This document shows positions 19,563-24,046 of a stretch of 26,847 bases of DNA, one piece after another. Origin of the DNA: a virus. Made by a program: the position numbers and the translations under genes. Position 1 is the stretch's first letter; the number at the start of each line of letters is the position of its first letter. A model generated the notes under the pieces. The model made no database searches. It was not told the DNA's origin and saw nothing but the letters and a program-made list of their open reading frames with translations. The stretch lies in IMG/VR virus record IMGVR_UViG_3300025828_000153, positions 1 through 26,847 of that record. The stretch is one strand, 5' to 3'.

Positions 19563-19720
19563 TAACTCCCTTCAGTGTCTTTTGACAATTCTAACGGTAC
19601 TATCTCATCCTCTCCAATGTTTACTTTCTTGGAGATTATGAGATCCTCCAGTTGATCTACTGTCAGACTATGCGCTTTAACTTCCTTTCCCTCATAGACA
19701 TGAAAAATTAAGTCATTCAT
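19559..19720 (-). CDS. 53-residue acidic hypothetical protein
   Basis: I start at the ATG at 19720-19718, which has a good ribosome site (AAAGGA about 3 bases upstream in AAAGGAACT-ATG). The longer frame to 19864 has no support and an arginine/lysine-rich composition unlike the rest. The product begins MNDLIFHVYEGKEVKAHSLT and is acidic toward the end (GEDEIVPLELSKDTEG). Its stop overlaps the promoter of the next gene. No domain is recognised. The 220 bases upstream, to the end of the 80-aa gene, hold a hairpin and no convincing gene. Confidence 0.65.
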   Translation of the reverse strand: MNDLIFHVYEGKEVKAHSLTVDQLEDLIISKKVNIGEDEIVPLELSKDTEGSY

Positions 19721-19916
19721 AGTTCCTTTGAGACTTACGGAGTTACTTATGCGACCTCTGGGCGACTTTGTGGCCCACGGAAATTTTTTCTTTTGGATGG
19801 ATTTGAAAACCCCTTTGAGGGCCACGGAAAACCTTGAAGTCTTATAAAGACCTCGTGGACGCATACTTTTATAGATTGGAGGGACCCAGCGTTTTTAGTT
19901 AAGGGTAGGGGGTATA

Positions 19917-19934
19917 GGGGGGGATCAACCCCCC
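19917..19934 (-). terminator. GC hairpin after the 80-aa gene
   Basis: GGGGGGG-ATCAA-CCCCCC (plus-strand reading) forms a six-base-pair G/C stem with a five-base loop, about 10 bases past the stop of the 80-aa gene. No T-run follows on the minus strand, so it is either a weak terminator or a transcript-end stabiliser. Confidence 0.45.
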
Positions 19935-19942
19935 ACACTGGC

Positions 19943-20185
19943 TCAACCGCTGGTCTTGAAGTAGGCTGCACGGTTGCCCTCTACCGTGAGGTCACGGGAG
20001 GAGGTGGCGTGCCCAGCGTATGCCTGCCCGCGGCGGTTGGTGTTGGTACGGGGGCCCTTGGTCATGGAGAACACCAGCTCGCTCTTCTTCGCCTTACGGG
20101 TGGGGAGCACGGTCACCTTCACAGTCTTACCAGCGGCGTTGAGGTCGGCGGCGATGGCGGTGAGGTTGTCGATGGAGGAGGTCAT
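19943..20185 (-). CDS. 80-residue hypothetical protein (GC-rich island)
   Basis: I start at the ATG at 20185-20183 (MTSSIDNLTAIAADLNAAGK). The longer frame to 20413 merely crosses the upstream gene and promoter. A modest AAGGA lies just before the ATG. The N-terminal half looks helical, and a central VKVTVLPTRKAKKSELVFSM looks like beta strands. The C-terminal third is basic and glycine/asparagine-rich (GPRTNTNRRGQAYAGHATSS). No named domain is recognised. It has its own promoter at 20210-20238 and is followed by a GC hairpin. Confidence 0.65.
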   Translation of the reverse strand: MTSSIDNLTAIAADLNAAGKTVKVTVLPTRKAKKSELVFSMTKGPRTNTNRRGQAYAGHATSSRDLTVEGNRAAYFKTSG

Positions 20186-20209
20186 GTCCTTGGTGTGGTT
20201 GATGTGGCT

Positions 20210-20238
20210 ATTGTAGGGACGAACGGGGAGGAGGGCAA
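20210..20238 (-). promoter_or_regulatory. Sigma70-like promoter of the TTGCCN/AGCCACAT family
   Basis: Minus strand: TTGCCC (20233-20238), 17-base spacer, TACAAT (20210-20215), then AGCCACATCAAC. The -35 box lies inside the hairpin at 20231-20245. Confidence 0.65.
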
Positions 20239-20245
20239 GGCCCTC
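20231..20245 (-). terminator. Hairpin at the stop of the 66-aa gene, overlapping the next promoter
   Basis: GAGGGC-AAG-GCCCTC is a perfect six-base-pair stem with a three-base loop. It covers two bases of the stop codon of the 66-aa gene (20244-20246) and the -35 box of the following promoter. There is no T-run. It could act as terminator, operator or both. Confidence 0.45.
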
Positions 20246-20444
20246 AGGCGATATCCAGGAAGGCATCGGGGTGAACCCAGACGACCTCACAGACCTCCTC
20301 CTCGCCTGCTTGGAGATAGTCCTGCCACTCCTCATAGATGGCGATGGCGTTGGCATCATCCCCTGCATCCAGAGCGGCATTGATGAGACTGTCGGCCCAC
20401 TCCATGTTGCCATCCATGAGTTCGGCGCGTTGAGTGTCGGTCAT
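20244..20444 (-). CDS. 66-residue acidic hypothetical protein
   Basis: The ATG at 20444-20442 follows its own promoter (20467-20495) by about 23 bases; the longer frame to 20495 would run through that promoter. The product (MTDTQRAELMDGNMEWADSL onward) is acidic and helical, with ALDAGDDANAIAIYEEWQDY in the middle, and ends in VWVHPDAFLDIA. No domain is recognised. An acidic early phage protein of this size could mimic DNA or bind a host protein, but nothing here shows it. Confidence 0.65.
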   Translation of the reverse strand: MTDTQRAELMDGNMEWADSLINAALDAGDDANAIAIYEEWQDYLQAGEEEVCEVVWVHPDAFLDIA

Positions 20445-20466
20445 GTCGTTGGTGGTTGACTTGGCT

Positions 20467-20495
20467 AGTATAGGGCCTGAGGCGCCCTCAGGCAA
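20467..20495 (-). promoter_or_regulatory. Sigma70-like promoter with palindrome in the spacer
   Basis: Minus strand: TTGCCT (20490-20495), 17-base spacer, TATACT (20467-20472), followed by AGCCAAGTCAAC. A perfect 8-base inverted repeat (20475-20493) fills the spacer and enters the -35 box. Confidence 0.7.
20475..20493. terminator. Perfect inverted repeat GCCTGAGG-CGC-CCTCAGGC
   Basis: An 8-base-pair stem with a 3-base loop, containing the stop codon (20488-20490) of the 114-aa gene. It occupies the -10/-35 spacer of the next gene. As RNA it can be a terminator of the upstream gene; as DNA it is placed where a repressor site would sit. Confidence 0.5.
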
Positions 20496-20832
20496 GGCGC
20501 ATCCCAGAACGGAACGGAACCGTGAAGTGCTCAGTGCCGTTCCAGAGGCGGCAGAACCATTCCCACTTGTGCTGGAAGATGCCCTCGCCAGGCAGACCGT
20601 GTTGTGAGAGAATCGCGTTTAGGCGGGACTTGGTGGTGACGGACTGCCACCCGCCATCGTGAAGGGTGACGCACTCAGCAGAGACCTCAGCGATCAGGTT
20701 GCCATGGAGGCGGATCTCAGTCACTGCCAACTCACCCTTGTCGTTGAAGAAATTCACGACCTCGGTGTTGCCAGATTTCCAGTCACGACCCTCGGTGATG
20801 GCGGCGTTCATGAGGCGTTCGATCTTGCGCAT
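20488..20832 (-). CDS. 114-residue conserved phage hypothetical protein
   Basis: The product starts MRKIERLMNAAITEGRDWKS. It has a beta-rich centre (AVTEIRLHGNLIAEVSAECV) and a TTKSRLNAILSQHGLPGEG segment followed by IFQHKWEWFCRLWNG. I recall proteins of this form (MRKIE...W.S.NT...LHGN.IA...TTKSRLNA.L) in many unrelated phages, but know of no proven function. It is encoded in the GC-rich island, with a -10-like TAGAAT at 20859-20864, 26 bases upstream. Its stop lies in a perfect hairpin shared with the next promoter. Confidence 0.8.
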   Translation of the reverse strand: MRKIERLMNAAITEGRDWKSGNTEVVNFFNDKGELAVTEIRLHGNLIAEVSAECVTLHDGGWQSVTTKSRLNAILSQHGLPGEGIFQHKWEWFCRLWNGTEHFTVPFRSGMRLA

Positions 20833-20858
20833 GGTTGCGGTTCGTTTGGTATGTGAGA

Positions 20859-20864
20859 ATTCTA
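20859..20864 (-). promoter_or_regulatory. -10-like element TAGAAT for the 114-aa gene
   Basis: TAGAAT on the minus strand is followed by TCTCACATACC. It overlaps the stop codon (TAG, 20862-20864) of the 76-aa gene. No good -35 box is seen 17 bases upstream, so activity is uncertain. Confidence 0.4.
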
Positions 20865-21092
20865 GACGGTCACGGTCTGGTGGGACTGGAGACAGTGACG
20901 GTTGATCCAGTGTCCCATGCTGGTGTTGCCAGAGTACCAGAGCAACCCCAGGATAGCCCGACGGCTGACGTGAGTGTGGCGATACTCAGCCAGAGGACCT
21001 TTGAACCAGCGGACCCGTGCCGTGCCAGTGATCGGGTTCAGGCGGAGGGTCCAGACGCTGGTGCTGTTGTTGCAGTTGATGGGGAAGCGCAT
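20862..21092 (-). CDS. 76-residue hypothetical protein, possibly KTSC-like
   Basis: The ATG at 21092-21090 has an AGGA a few bases upstream and a family promoter at 21114-21142. After MRFPINCNNSTSVWTLRLNP comes ITGTARVRWFKGPLAEYRHT, then HVSRRAILGLLWYSGNTSMG and HWINRHCL. The order beta-beta-(Y/H)VS-small-residue helix-SxG-hydrophobic-I resembles the small KTSC domain found in phage and bacterial proteins. The signature residues are not all there, so this is a guess. The protein is basic. Confidence 0.65.
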   Translation of the reverse strand: MRFPINCNNSTSVWTLRLNPITGTARVRWFKGPLAEYRHTHVSRRAILGLLWYSGNTSMGHWINRHCLQSHQTVTV

Positions 21093-21113
21093 TGCGGTCC
21101 TGTTGATGTGGCT

Positions 21114-21142
21114 AGTATAGGGCTGAGTGGGGAAGGGGGCAA
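21114..21142 (-). promoter_or_regulatory. Sigma70-like promoter, TTGCCC-N17-TATACT
   Basis: Minus strand: TTGCCC (21137-21142), 17-base spacer, TATACT (21114-21119), followed by AGCCACATCAACAGGACC. The -35 overlaps a six-base-pair hairpin at 21133-21148. Confidence 0.7.
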
Positions 21143-21148
21143 CCCCTT
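21133..21148 (-). terminator. Hairpin at the stop of the 86-aa gene
   Basis: AAGGGG-GCAA-CCCCTT (plus-strand reading) is a perfect six-base-pair stem. It enters the stop codon of the 86-aa gene (21147-21149) and overlaps the -35 box of the next promoter. Confidence 0.45.
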
Positions 21149-21407
21149 AGAGGTCCTCCATCATCTCAGTGATCTGGCGATCGTTGATGCAGGCAGAATC
21201 CCACTTGACCCCATCGGGCGTTTGACCAATGTGGCGACCGATCATGCCCTCAGTCATGCAACGCACGAACTTCTCAAAGGGGGTCTCATCGTTGCCACAG
21301 AACTCAACACATGCCTTAGCGGTGTTGTAGAGGAACTCATCGTTCTGAATCCAGAGGGCAACATTCCAGGTTTCGTAGTTGGTCCAACCGTTGTAGGTGA
21401 GTGCCAT
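21147..21407 (-). CDS. 86-residue phage protein of the NGWTNYETWN type (DUF7249-like)
   Basis: The product begins MALTYNGWTNYETWNVALWI, then QNDEFLYNTAKACVEF. The N-G-W/Y-x-N-Y-E-T-W-N-V-A-L-W signature is a widespread phage hypothetical family that I recall as DUF7249; the name is from memory and should be treated as such. The rest is acidic and ends DRQITEMMEDL. No function is known to me. It has a -10-like TAGACT at 21436-21441, and its leader shares CAGTTCAAACAAA with the 64-aa gene at 22259. Confidence 0.8.
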   Translation of the reverse strand: MALTYNGWTNYETWNVALWIQNDEFLYNTAKACVEFCGNDETPFEKFVRCMTEGMIGRHIGQTPDGVKWDSACINDRQITEMMEDL

Positions 21408-21435
21408 GTTCGTTTGCTTTGTTTGAACTGATGTT

Positions 21436-21441
21436 AGTCTA
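21436..21441 (-). promoter_or_regulatory. -10-like element TAGACT for the 86-aa gene
   Basis: TAGACT on the minus strand is followed after five bases by CAGTTCAAACAAA. The same leader at the same spacing occurs below the -10-like TATTGT at 22476-22481. The -35 box is poor. Confidence 0.45.
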
Positions 21442-21454
21442 CAGGGTCAGCGGG

Positions 21455-21634
21455 TCAGTCCCGATCGCTGATGTGCCAGTAACCGAATTGGCTGGTCTCA
21501 GGTGCAGGGGTCAGGATCTCATCCCCAGAGGCGACCTCAGCGCGCATGGCAGCCCAACGGCGTTGTTGCTGGATCACGAATTCAGTGTAGTCTGCCAGGA
21601 TCAGGGGCAGATCGGGTTGAGTGGTTTTGTTCAT
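21455..21634 (-). CDS. 59-residue hypothetical protein with almost no 5' leader
   Basis: I start at the ATG at 21634-21632 (MNKTTQPDLPLILADYTEFV). The longer frame back to 21739 runs through the promoter and the upstream gene. The -10 box CATACT ends just six bases before this ATG, so the message may be leaderless. The product is mostly helical at first (QQQRRWAAMRAEVASGDE), with a short polar tail ending WHISDRD. No domain is recognised. Confidence 0.55.
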   Translation of the reverse strand: MNKTTQPDLPLILADYTEFVIQQQRRWAAMRAEVASGDEILTPAPETSQFGYWHISDRD

Positions 21635-21640
21635 GTGGCT

Positions 21641-21669
21641 AGTATGGGTCAGGATGGGCAGGAAAGCAA
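21641..21669 (-). promoter_or_regulatory. Sigma70-like promoter, TTGCTT-N17-CATACT
   Basis: Minus strand: TTGCTT (21664-21669), 17-base spacer, CATACT (21641-21646), then AGCCACATGAAC. This keeps the family AGCCACAT tail, but here the ATG of the 59-aa gene lies inside that tail. Confidence 0.6.
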
Positions 21670-21674
21670 GGGCC

Positions 21675-21689
21675 GAGGGCCGGTCCCTC
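21675..21689 (-). terminator. Hairpin at the stop of the 73-aa gene
   Basis: GAGGG-CCGGT-CCCTC is a five-base-pair stem touching the stop codon of the 73-aa gene (21688-21690). It lies six bases above the next -35 box. Confidence 0.4.
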
Positions 21690-21909
21690 AACCGACCACC
21701 AGATCGGCAATTGCCTCCATGCCATTGACCCATTCCCACTTGGTGATCTGCTCAGTAGCAGGAACCTGGCGACGCATGTCATGCTGACGCTGGAGACCAA
21801 CAGCGAACTGCTGGTTCTCCATGTAGGGTCCGATGTGGTCCACCTTGGTGACCCGACCCGTGAAGGTGGTCCAGGTGCGACGGATGTAGAAGTTGGTTTC
21901 GTTTGTCAT
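21688..21909 (-). CDS. 73-residue hypothetical protein
   Basis: The product begins MTNETNFYIRRTWTTFTGRV and continues TKVDHIGPYMENQQFAVGLQ. The centre is rich in Q, R and H, and the end is VNGMEAIADLVVG. It is encoded in the GC-rich island. A -10-like TAGAAT (21916-21921) ends six bases before the ATG, another nearly leaderless arrangement, with no clear -35. No domain is recognised. Confidence 0.6.
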   Translation of the reverse strand: MTNETNFYIRRTWTTFTGRVTKVDHIGPYMENQQFAVGLQRQHDMRRQVPATEQITKWEWVNGMEAIADLVVG

Positions 21910-21961
21910 GCAGACATTCTAGTCACGGGTGTGGACGGATCGTGGGTCCAGGTGGACGGTT

Positions 21962-22093
21962 TCAGAACTGGGCTAGGAGTTTCTTAGTCTCTTGATCAAA
22001 ATCCTCCTCTGGAGTATCATCGAACACTGCCATGAGATCTTCTTCACGAATGTCGAAGATTTCACCTTGCATGTCTTGAATTTCATCCCACAT
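21962..22093 (-). CDS. 43-residue very acidic protein
   Basis: The ATG at 22093-22091 follows CTGAGG by about eight bases. The product starts MWDEIQDMQGEIFDIREEDL and ends ETKKLLAQF; about a third of residues are D or E. It is the third gene of a close series (22453 to 21962) whose members are separated by only a few bases. No domain is recognised. Confidence 0.6.
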   Translation of the reverse strand: MWDEIQDMQGEIFDIREEDLMAVFDDTPEEDFDQETKKLLAQF

Positions 22094-22103
22094 AATTTAA
22101 ACC

Positions 22104-22256
22104 TCAGTTGTTGAAGAGTTTGGTGATCTTTTGAAGTGCAGTATCGTAGTCTTCAATCCCTTCCATCTCAGGATCTTCGTACTGACGATTTTGATCCAAC
22201 AGAGTGTAGATCAGGTCCCACTCACTATCAGTAAAGAACTCTTTGATGTTGTTCAT
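22104..22256 (-). CDS. 50-residue acidic hypothetical protein
   Basis: The ATG at 22256-22254 lies two bases after the TGA of the 64-aa gene, a coupled arrangement. The product starts MNNIKEFFTDSEWDLIYTLL and continues DQNRQYEDPEMEGIEDYDTA, ending KLFNN. It is mainly helical and acidic. No domain is recognised. Confidence 0.65.
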   Translation of the reverse strand: MNNIKEFFTDSEWDLIYTLLDQNRQYEDPEMEGIEDYDTALQKITKLFNN

Positions 22257-22258
22257 TA

Positions 22259-22453
22259 TCAGTTCAGGACGAAAGTTTTCTCAGAGATTACATCCATGTC
22301 CTCAGACATTTTCACATAGTTCCACTCATTCTCATCCTCACCTTCTTGATACAAATGGACGAAACCTTGAGTATCAGTACGAACCCAACATGCATCGAAG
22401 TTCTCATCATCGAACTCATAACCCGATGCAATCAAACCTTGAACGAAAGTCAT
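22259..22453 (-). CDS. 64-residue acidic hypothetical protein
   Basis: I start at the ATG at 22453-22451 (MTFVQGLIASGYEFDDENFD). The longer frame to 22498 would enter the promoter and leader. The product continues ACWVRTDTQGFVHLYQEGED and ends VISEKTFVLN, a small alpha/beta protein rich in D and E. The leader carries CAGTTCAAACAAA below a -10-like TATTGT, as in front of the 86-aa gene. It heads a three-gene series with the 50-aa and 43-aa genes. Confidence 0.65.
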   Translation of the reverse strand: MTFVQGLIASGYEFDDENFDACWVRTDTQGFVHLYQEGEDENEWNYVKMSEDMDVISEKTFVLN

Positions 22454-22475
22454 GTGATTTGTTTGAACTGAAGTA

Positions 22476-22481
22476 ACAATA
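22476..22481 (-). promoter_or_regulatory. -10-like element TATTGT for the 64-50-43-aa series
   Basis: Minus-strand TATTGT lies five bases above the shared leader CAGTTCAAACAAA, the same spacing as at 21436-21441. No strong -35 is seen. Confidence 0.4.
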
Positions 22482-22535
22482 ACCCATCTGGTGACCAATG
22501 GGGAGAATAGTGGACGGTTCCAGAATTGGGCTTGG

Positions 22536-22559
22536 CTCTATGCGTCTATGCGCATAGAG
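22536..22559 (-). terminator. Nine-base-pair hairpin after the 78-aa membrane gene
   Basis: CTCTATGCG-TCTATG-CGCATAGAG is a perfect stem with a six-base loop, three bases past the stop of the 78-aa gene. No T-run follows on the minus strand. Its core, TATGCGTCTATGCGCATA, matches 16 of 18 bases of the hairpin at 23441-23458. Confidence 0.5.
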
Positions 22560-22561
22560 TA

Positions 22562-22798
22562 TTATAATCCTGAATTCTCTTCAACAATACCACGAAGTCC
22601 TGCCGATATCTTATCAATAACAGCTAACGTCTTAAGTATAAACGAACGAAGTCTAGTAGACATATCATTCTCTTTCCAAGATCTTGTAACGAACTGAGTT
22701 AGACCTACAATCACAGCAGCAGCTGTGACTAATACATACACGAACTGTTGTAGTTGTACATTAGACAACACTTGATCCTTTAGTTGTTGATAGTTCAT
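22562..22798 (-). CDS. 78-residue protein with one membrane segment
   Basis: I start at the ATG at 22798-22796 (MNYQQLKDQVLSNVQLQQFV). Residues about 19-37 (FVYVLVTAAAVIVGLTQFV) form one hydrophobic span. A basic and helical tail follows (TRSWKENDMSTRLRSFILKT), ending IVEENSGL. One span plus a charged helix fits a small inner-membrane protein; holin-like, anchor or toxin roles are all possible and none is shown. A good promoter (TTGCCA-N17-TACAAT, 22851-22879) lies upstream. The frame stays open to 23074, but that stretch is repeat DNA with odd composition, so I leave it out. Confidence 0.65.
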   Translation of the reverse strand: MNYQQLKDQVLSNVQLQQFVYVLVTAAAVIVGLTQFVTRSWKENDMSTRLRSFILKTLAVIDKISAGLRGIVEENSGL

Positions 22799-22850
22799 TG
22801 GTGGCTTTAGAATACTCAGAGCTTTAATGTTTTCAACCCTGACAGAGTTG

Positions 22851-22879
22851 ATTGTACACAGTATATTCATACATGGCAA
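22851..22879 (-). promoter_or_regulatory. Sigma70-like promoter for the 78-aa membrane gene
   Basis: Minus strand: TTGCCA (22874-22879), 17-base spacer, TACAAT (22851-22856). It is back to back with the plus-strand promoter at 22884-22912; only four bases separate the two -35 boxes. Confidence 0.65.
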
Positions 22880-22883
22880 GCCC

Positions 22884-22912
22884 TTGACATAAACACACGC
22901 AGGCTTTATAAT
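22884..22912 (+). promoter_or_regulatory. Perfect consensus sigma70 promoter
   Basis: Plus strand: TTGACA (22884-22889), 17-base spacer, TATAAT (22907-22912). Both boxes and the spacing match the consensus exactly, the only such site I found in the window. Transcription should begin near 22919, directly before the first repeat of the TGCGCAG region. No convincing gene follows for 600 bases. Confidence 0.75.
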
Positions 22913-22920
22913 ATTACACA

Positions 22921-23202
22921 TATACTGCGTACGGGTAGGTGTGGTGGGCCTATGTAAATGCCTGCGCAGTATATACCCACACATTATATGGTGCGGGTAG
23001 GGGTGAGTGGGGTGATGCGCAGTATATACACATATTCTTGCGCAGTACATATGCTGCGCCACACCTAGCCACAAGACGCGCCACTGCGCAGTAGATACCC
23101 TGCGCGACGCGGCATATCCCCTGCGCGGTATATAAGTACGCAGTCCCCCACCCGCGTACCCCTAGGCTACTGCGCAGGCCCCCGCGCAGGCAATATACTG
23201 CG
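22921..23202. repeat. Cluster of TGCGCAGTATATAC-type short repeats
   Basis: Copies start at 22963 and 23016 (identical over 14 bases), then come diverged forms at 23039, 23085 and 23122. Shorter TGCGCx cores lie at 23055, 23101 and 23171. Inverted forms are TATACTGCG at 22921 and ATATACTGCG near the right end (23193-23202). The core ACTGCGCAGT (23083-23092) is a perfect palindrome. Spacing is irregular (about 15-55 bases), so this is neither a CRISPR nor a simple tandem array. Confidence 0.7.
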
Positions 23203-23427
23203 ACCAGCCCTCCAAGTGGCCATAAAGACTTCGCAATACTTCGAAGGGTATGGTAGGATGGCTGGTTATAAGGTCCTGGTATAAAACTTTGTGGGTCTCG
23301 GAGTATTATGTTGCCATCTCGGAGGTTTTATGGTAGCGTGCGCGCTAAGACTACAAGACCTCAGCACCTTTATAAGCATTTAGAGAGGCATACCTAGAGG
23401 GCTTCAAAGATACATAAACACTCTATG

Positions 23428-23470
23428 AGCCTTAAGTCTTTATGCTTCTATACGCATACAAGGCTTTTTT
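23428..23470 (+). terminator. Intrinsic terminator
   Basis: AGCCTT (23428-23433) pairs with AAGGCT (23460-23465), and inside it TATGC (23441-23445) pairs with GCATA (23454-23458). A run of six T ends at 23470. A second near-palindrome, TTAAAAAAGGCTTTTTTAA (23481-23499), follows and repeats AAGGCTTTTTTA 27 bases downstream, giving a double stop before the oxygenase gene. Confidence 0.65.
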
Positions 23471-23521
23471 ACAGCTTAATTTAAAAAAGGCTTTTTTAAT
23501 CAATAACCTTCTATTTACCAC

Positions 23522-24046
23522 ATGAACAAAACCTCATTATTGAACGTCTACAAGAATATACTTACACCAGAAGAACATGATACATGTGATAATATCCTAC
23601 GTGGCTTTGGATGGATATTTGGTTTTAAATCTGATCTAGGAGATAAGGATCACAAAGACAACATACCCTTTTGGAAACTACCTCTAGATCATGAGCCTTT
23701 CTTTACTCAGCATATGTTTAATATGATTGAGCAAAACACTGAAATGAAGTTTGAGTTACTAGAGGTCTATTGTAATGGTCAAACATACGCACAAGATGGG
23801 TATCCACATATAGATAACGTACATGGAGAAACACATACCTTTCTCTACTATGCAAATAAAGACTGGAACTTAACATGGGGTGGGCAGACAGTCCTTCTAG
23901 TAGATGGTAAAAAAGTAGGAATTGATCCATACCCTAACAGGGCCATATTGTTTAGTACTGATCTAGTACATTATGGAGAGGCATATAATCAATTCTGTAG
24001 AGATTTAAGAATGACTGTTTGTTATAAGTTACGGGAGATTACTTAA
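23522..24046 (+). CDS. 2OG-Fe(II) oxygenase superfamily protein
   Basis: A 174-residue protein and the only plus-strand gene in the window. It has the iron-binding triad of 2-oxoglutarate dioxygenases: H96-x-D98 (GYPHIDNVHGE) and H150 (FSTDLVHYGEA). Downstream R160 or R163 (CRDLRMTVCYKL) could bind 2-oxoglutarate. The FLYYANKDWNLTWGGQTVLL stretch is the usual core strand and turn of prolyl-hydroxylase-like members. Cyanophages carry many such genes; substrates are mostly unknown and may be proteins, nucleic acids or small molecules. No clear ribosome site or own promoter is seen, and two terminators lie upstream. The 3' end overlaps the opposite-strand 98-aa gene by 18 bases. Confidence 0.88.
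   Translation: MNKTSLLNVYKNILTPEEHDTCDNILRGFGWIFGFKSDLGDKDHKDNIPFWKLPLDHEPFFTQHMFNMIEQNTEMKFELLEVYCNGQTYAQDGYPHIDNVHGETHTFLYYANKDWNLTWGGQTVLLVDGKKVGIDPYPNRAILFSTDLVHYGEAYNQFCRDLRMTVCYKLREIT

Larger units (their letters stand above)
22919..23470 (+). ncRNA. Candidate structured non-coding RNA from the consensus promoter
   Basis: About 550 bases lie between the perfect promoter and a terminator, with no convincing reading frame. Part one (to about 23202) is built of TGCGCAGTATATAC-like repeats. Part two has paired segments. ACCAGCC-c-TCC (23203-23213) pairs with GGA-t-GGCTGGT (23256-23266), enclosing CTTCG/CGAAG (23229-23233 with 23242-23246). TTATAAGGT (23266-23274) pairs with ACCTTTATAA (23366-23375, one bulge). 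TCTCGGAG occurs twice in between. It ends in the terminator at 23428-23470. It could instead be a long leader of the oxygenase gene, or a DNA site. Homology to known large phage RNAs such as GOLLD or ROOL cannot be judged by eye. Confidence 0.45.

Noticed and set aside
19721-19864. N-terminal extension of the 53-aa protein to 101 residues
   Set aside because: The ATG at 19720 has a strong AAAGGA site. The extension is basic and unlike the acidic body.
20835-21431. 198-residue plus-strand frame and similar long plus-strand frames at 20009-20383 and 21401-21787
   Set aside because: They are shadows of the minus-strand small genes in GC-rich DNA, running backward through clear promoters and conserved frames.
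22799-23074. N-terminal extension of the 78-aa membrane protein to 170 residues
   Set aside because: The extension crosses the repeat cluster and both promoters and has an odd His/Pro/Thr/Cys composition. The internal ATG at 22798 lies below a good promoter.
22921-23202. CRISPR array
   Set aside because: Repeats are short, diverged and irregularly spaced, without uniform spacers.
23203-23266. Possible tRNA (seven-base-pair closing stem ACCAGCC/GGCTGGT)
   Set aside because: The enclosed 50 bases lack the T-loop GTTCGAATC pattern, a D-arm and an anticodon stem of normal size. Read as a hairpin instead.
22989-23340. Plus-strand mini-frames in the RNA region (26 aa from about 22989; 28 aa from about 23250)
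   Set aside because: Both are very short with biased composition. Only the second has a GAAGG, and that is too close to its ATG.
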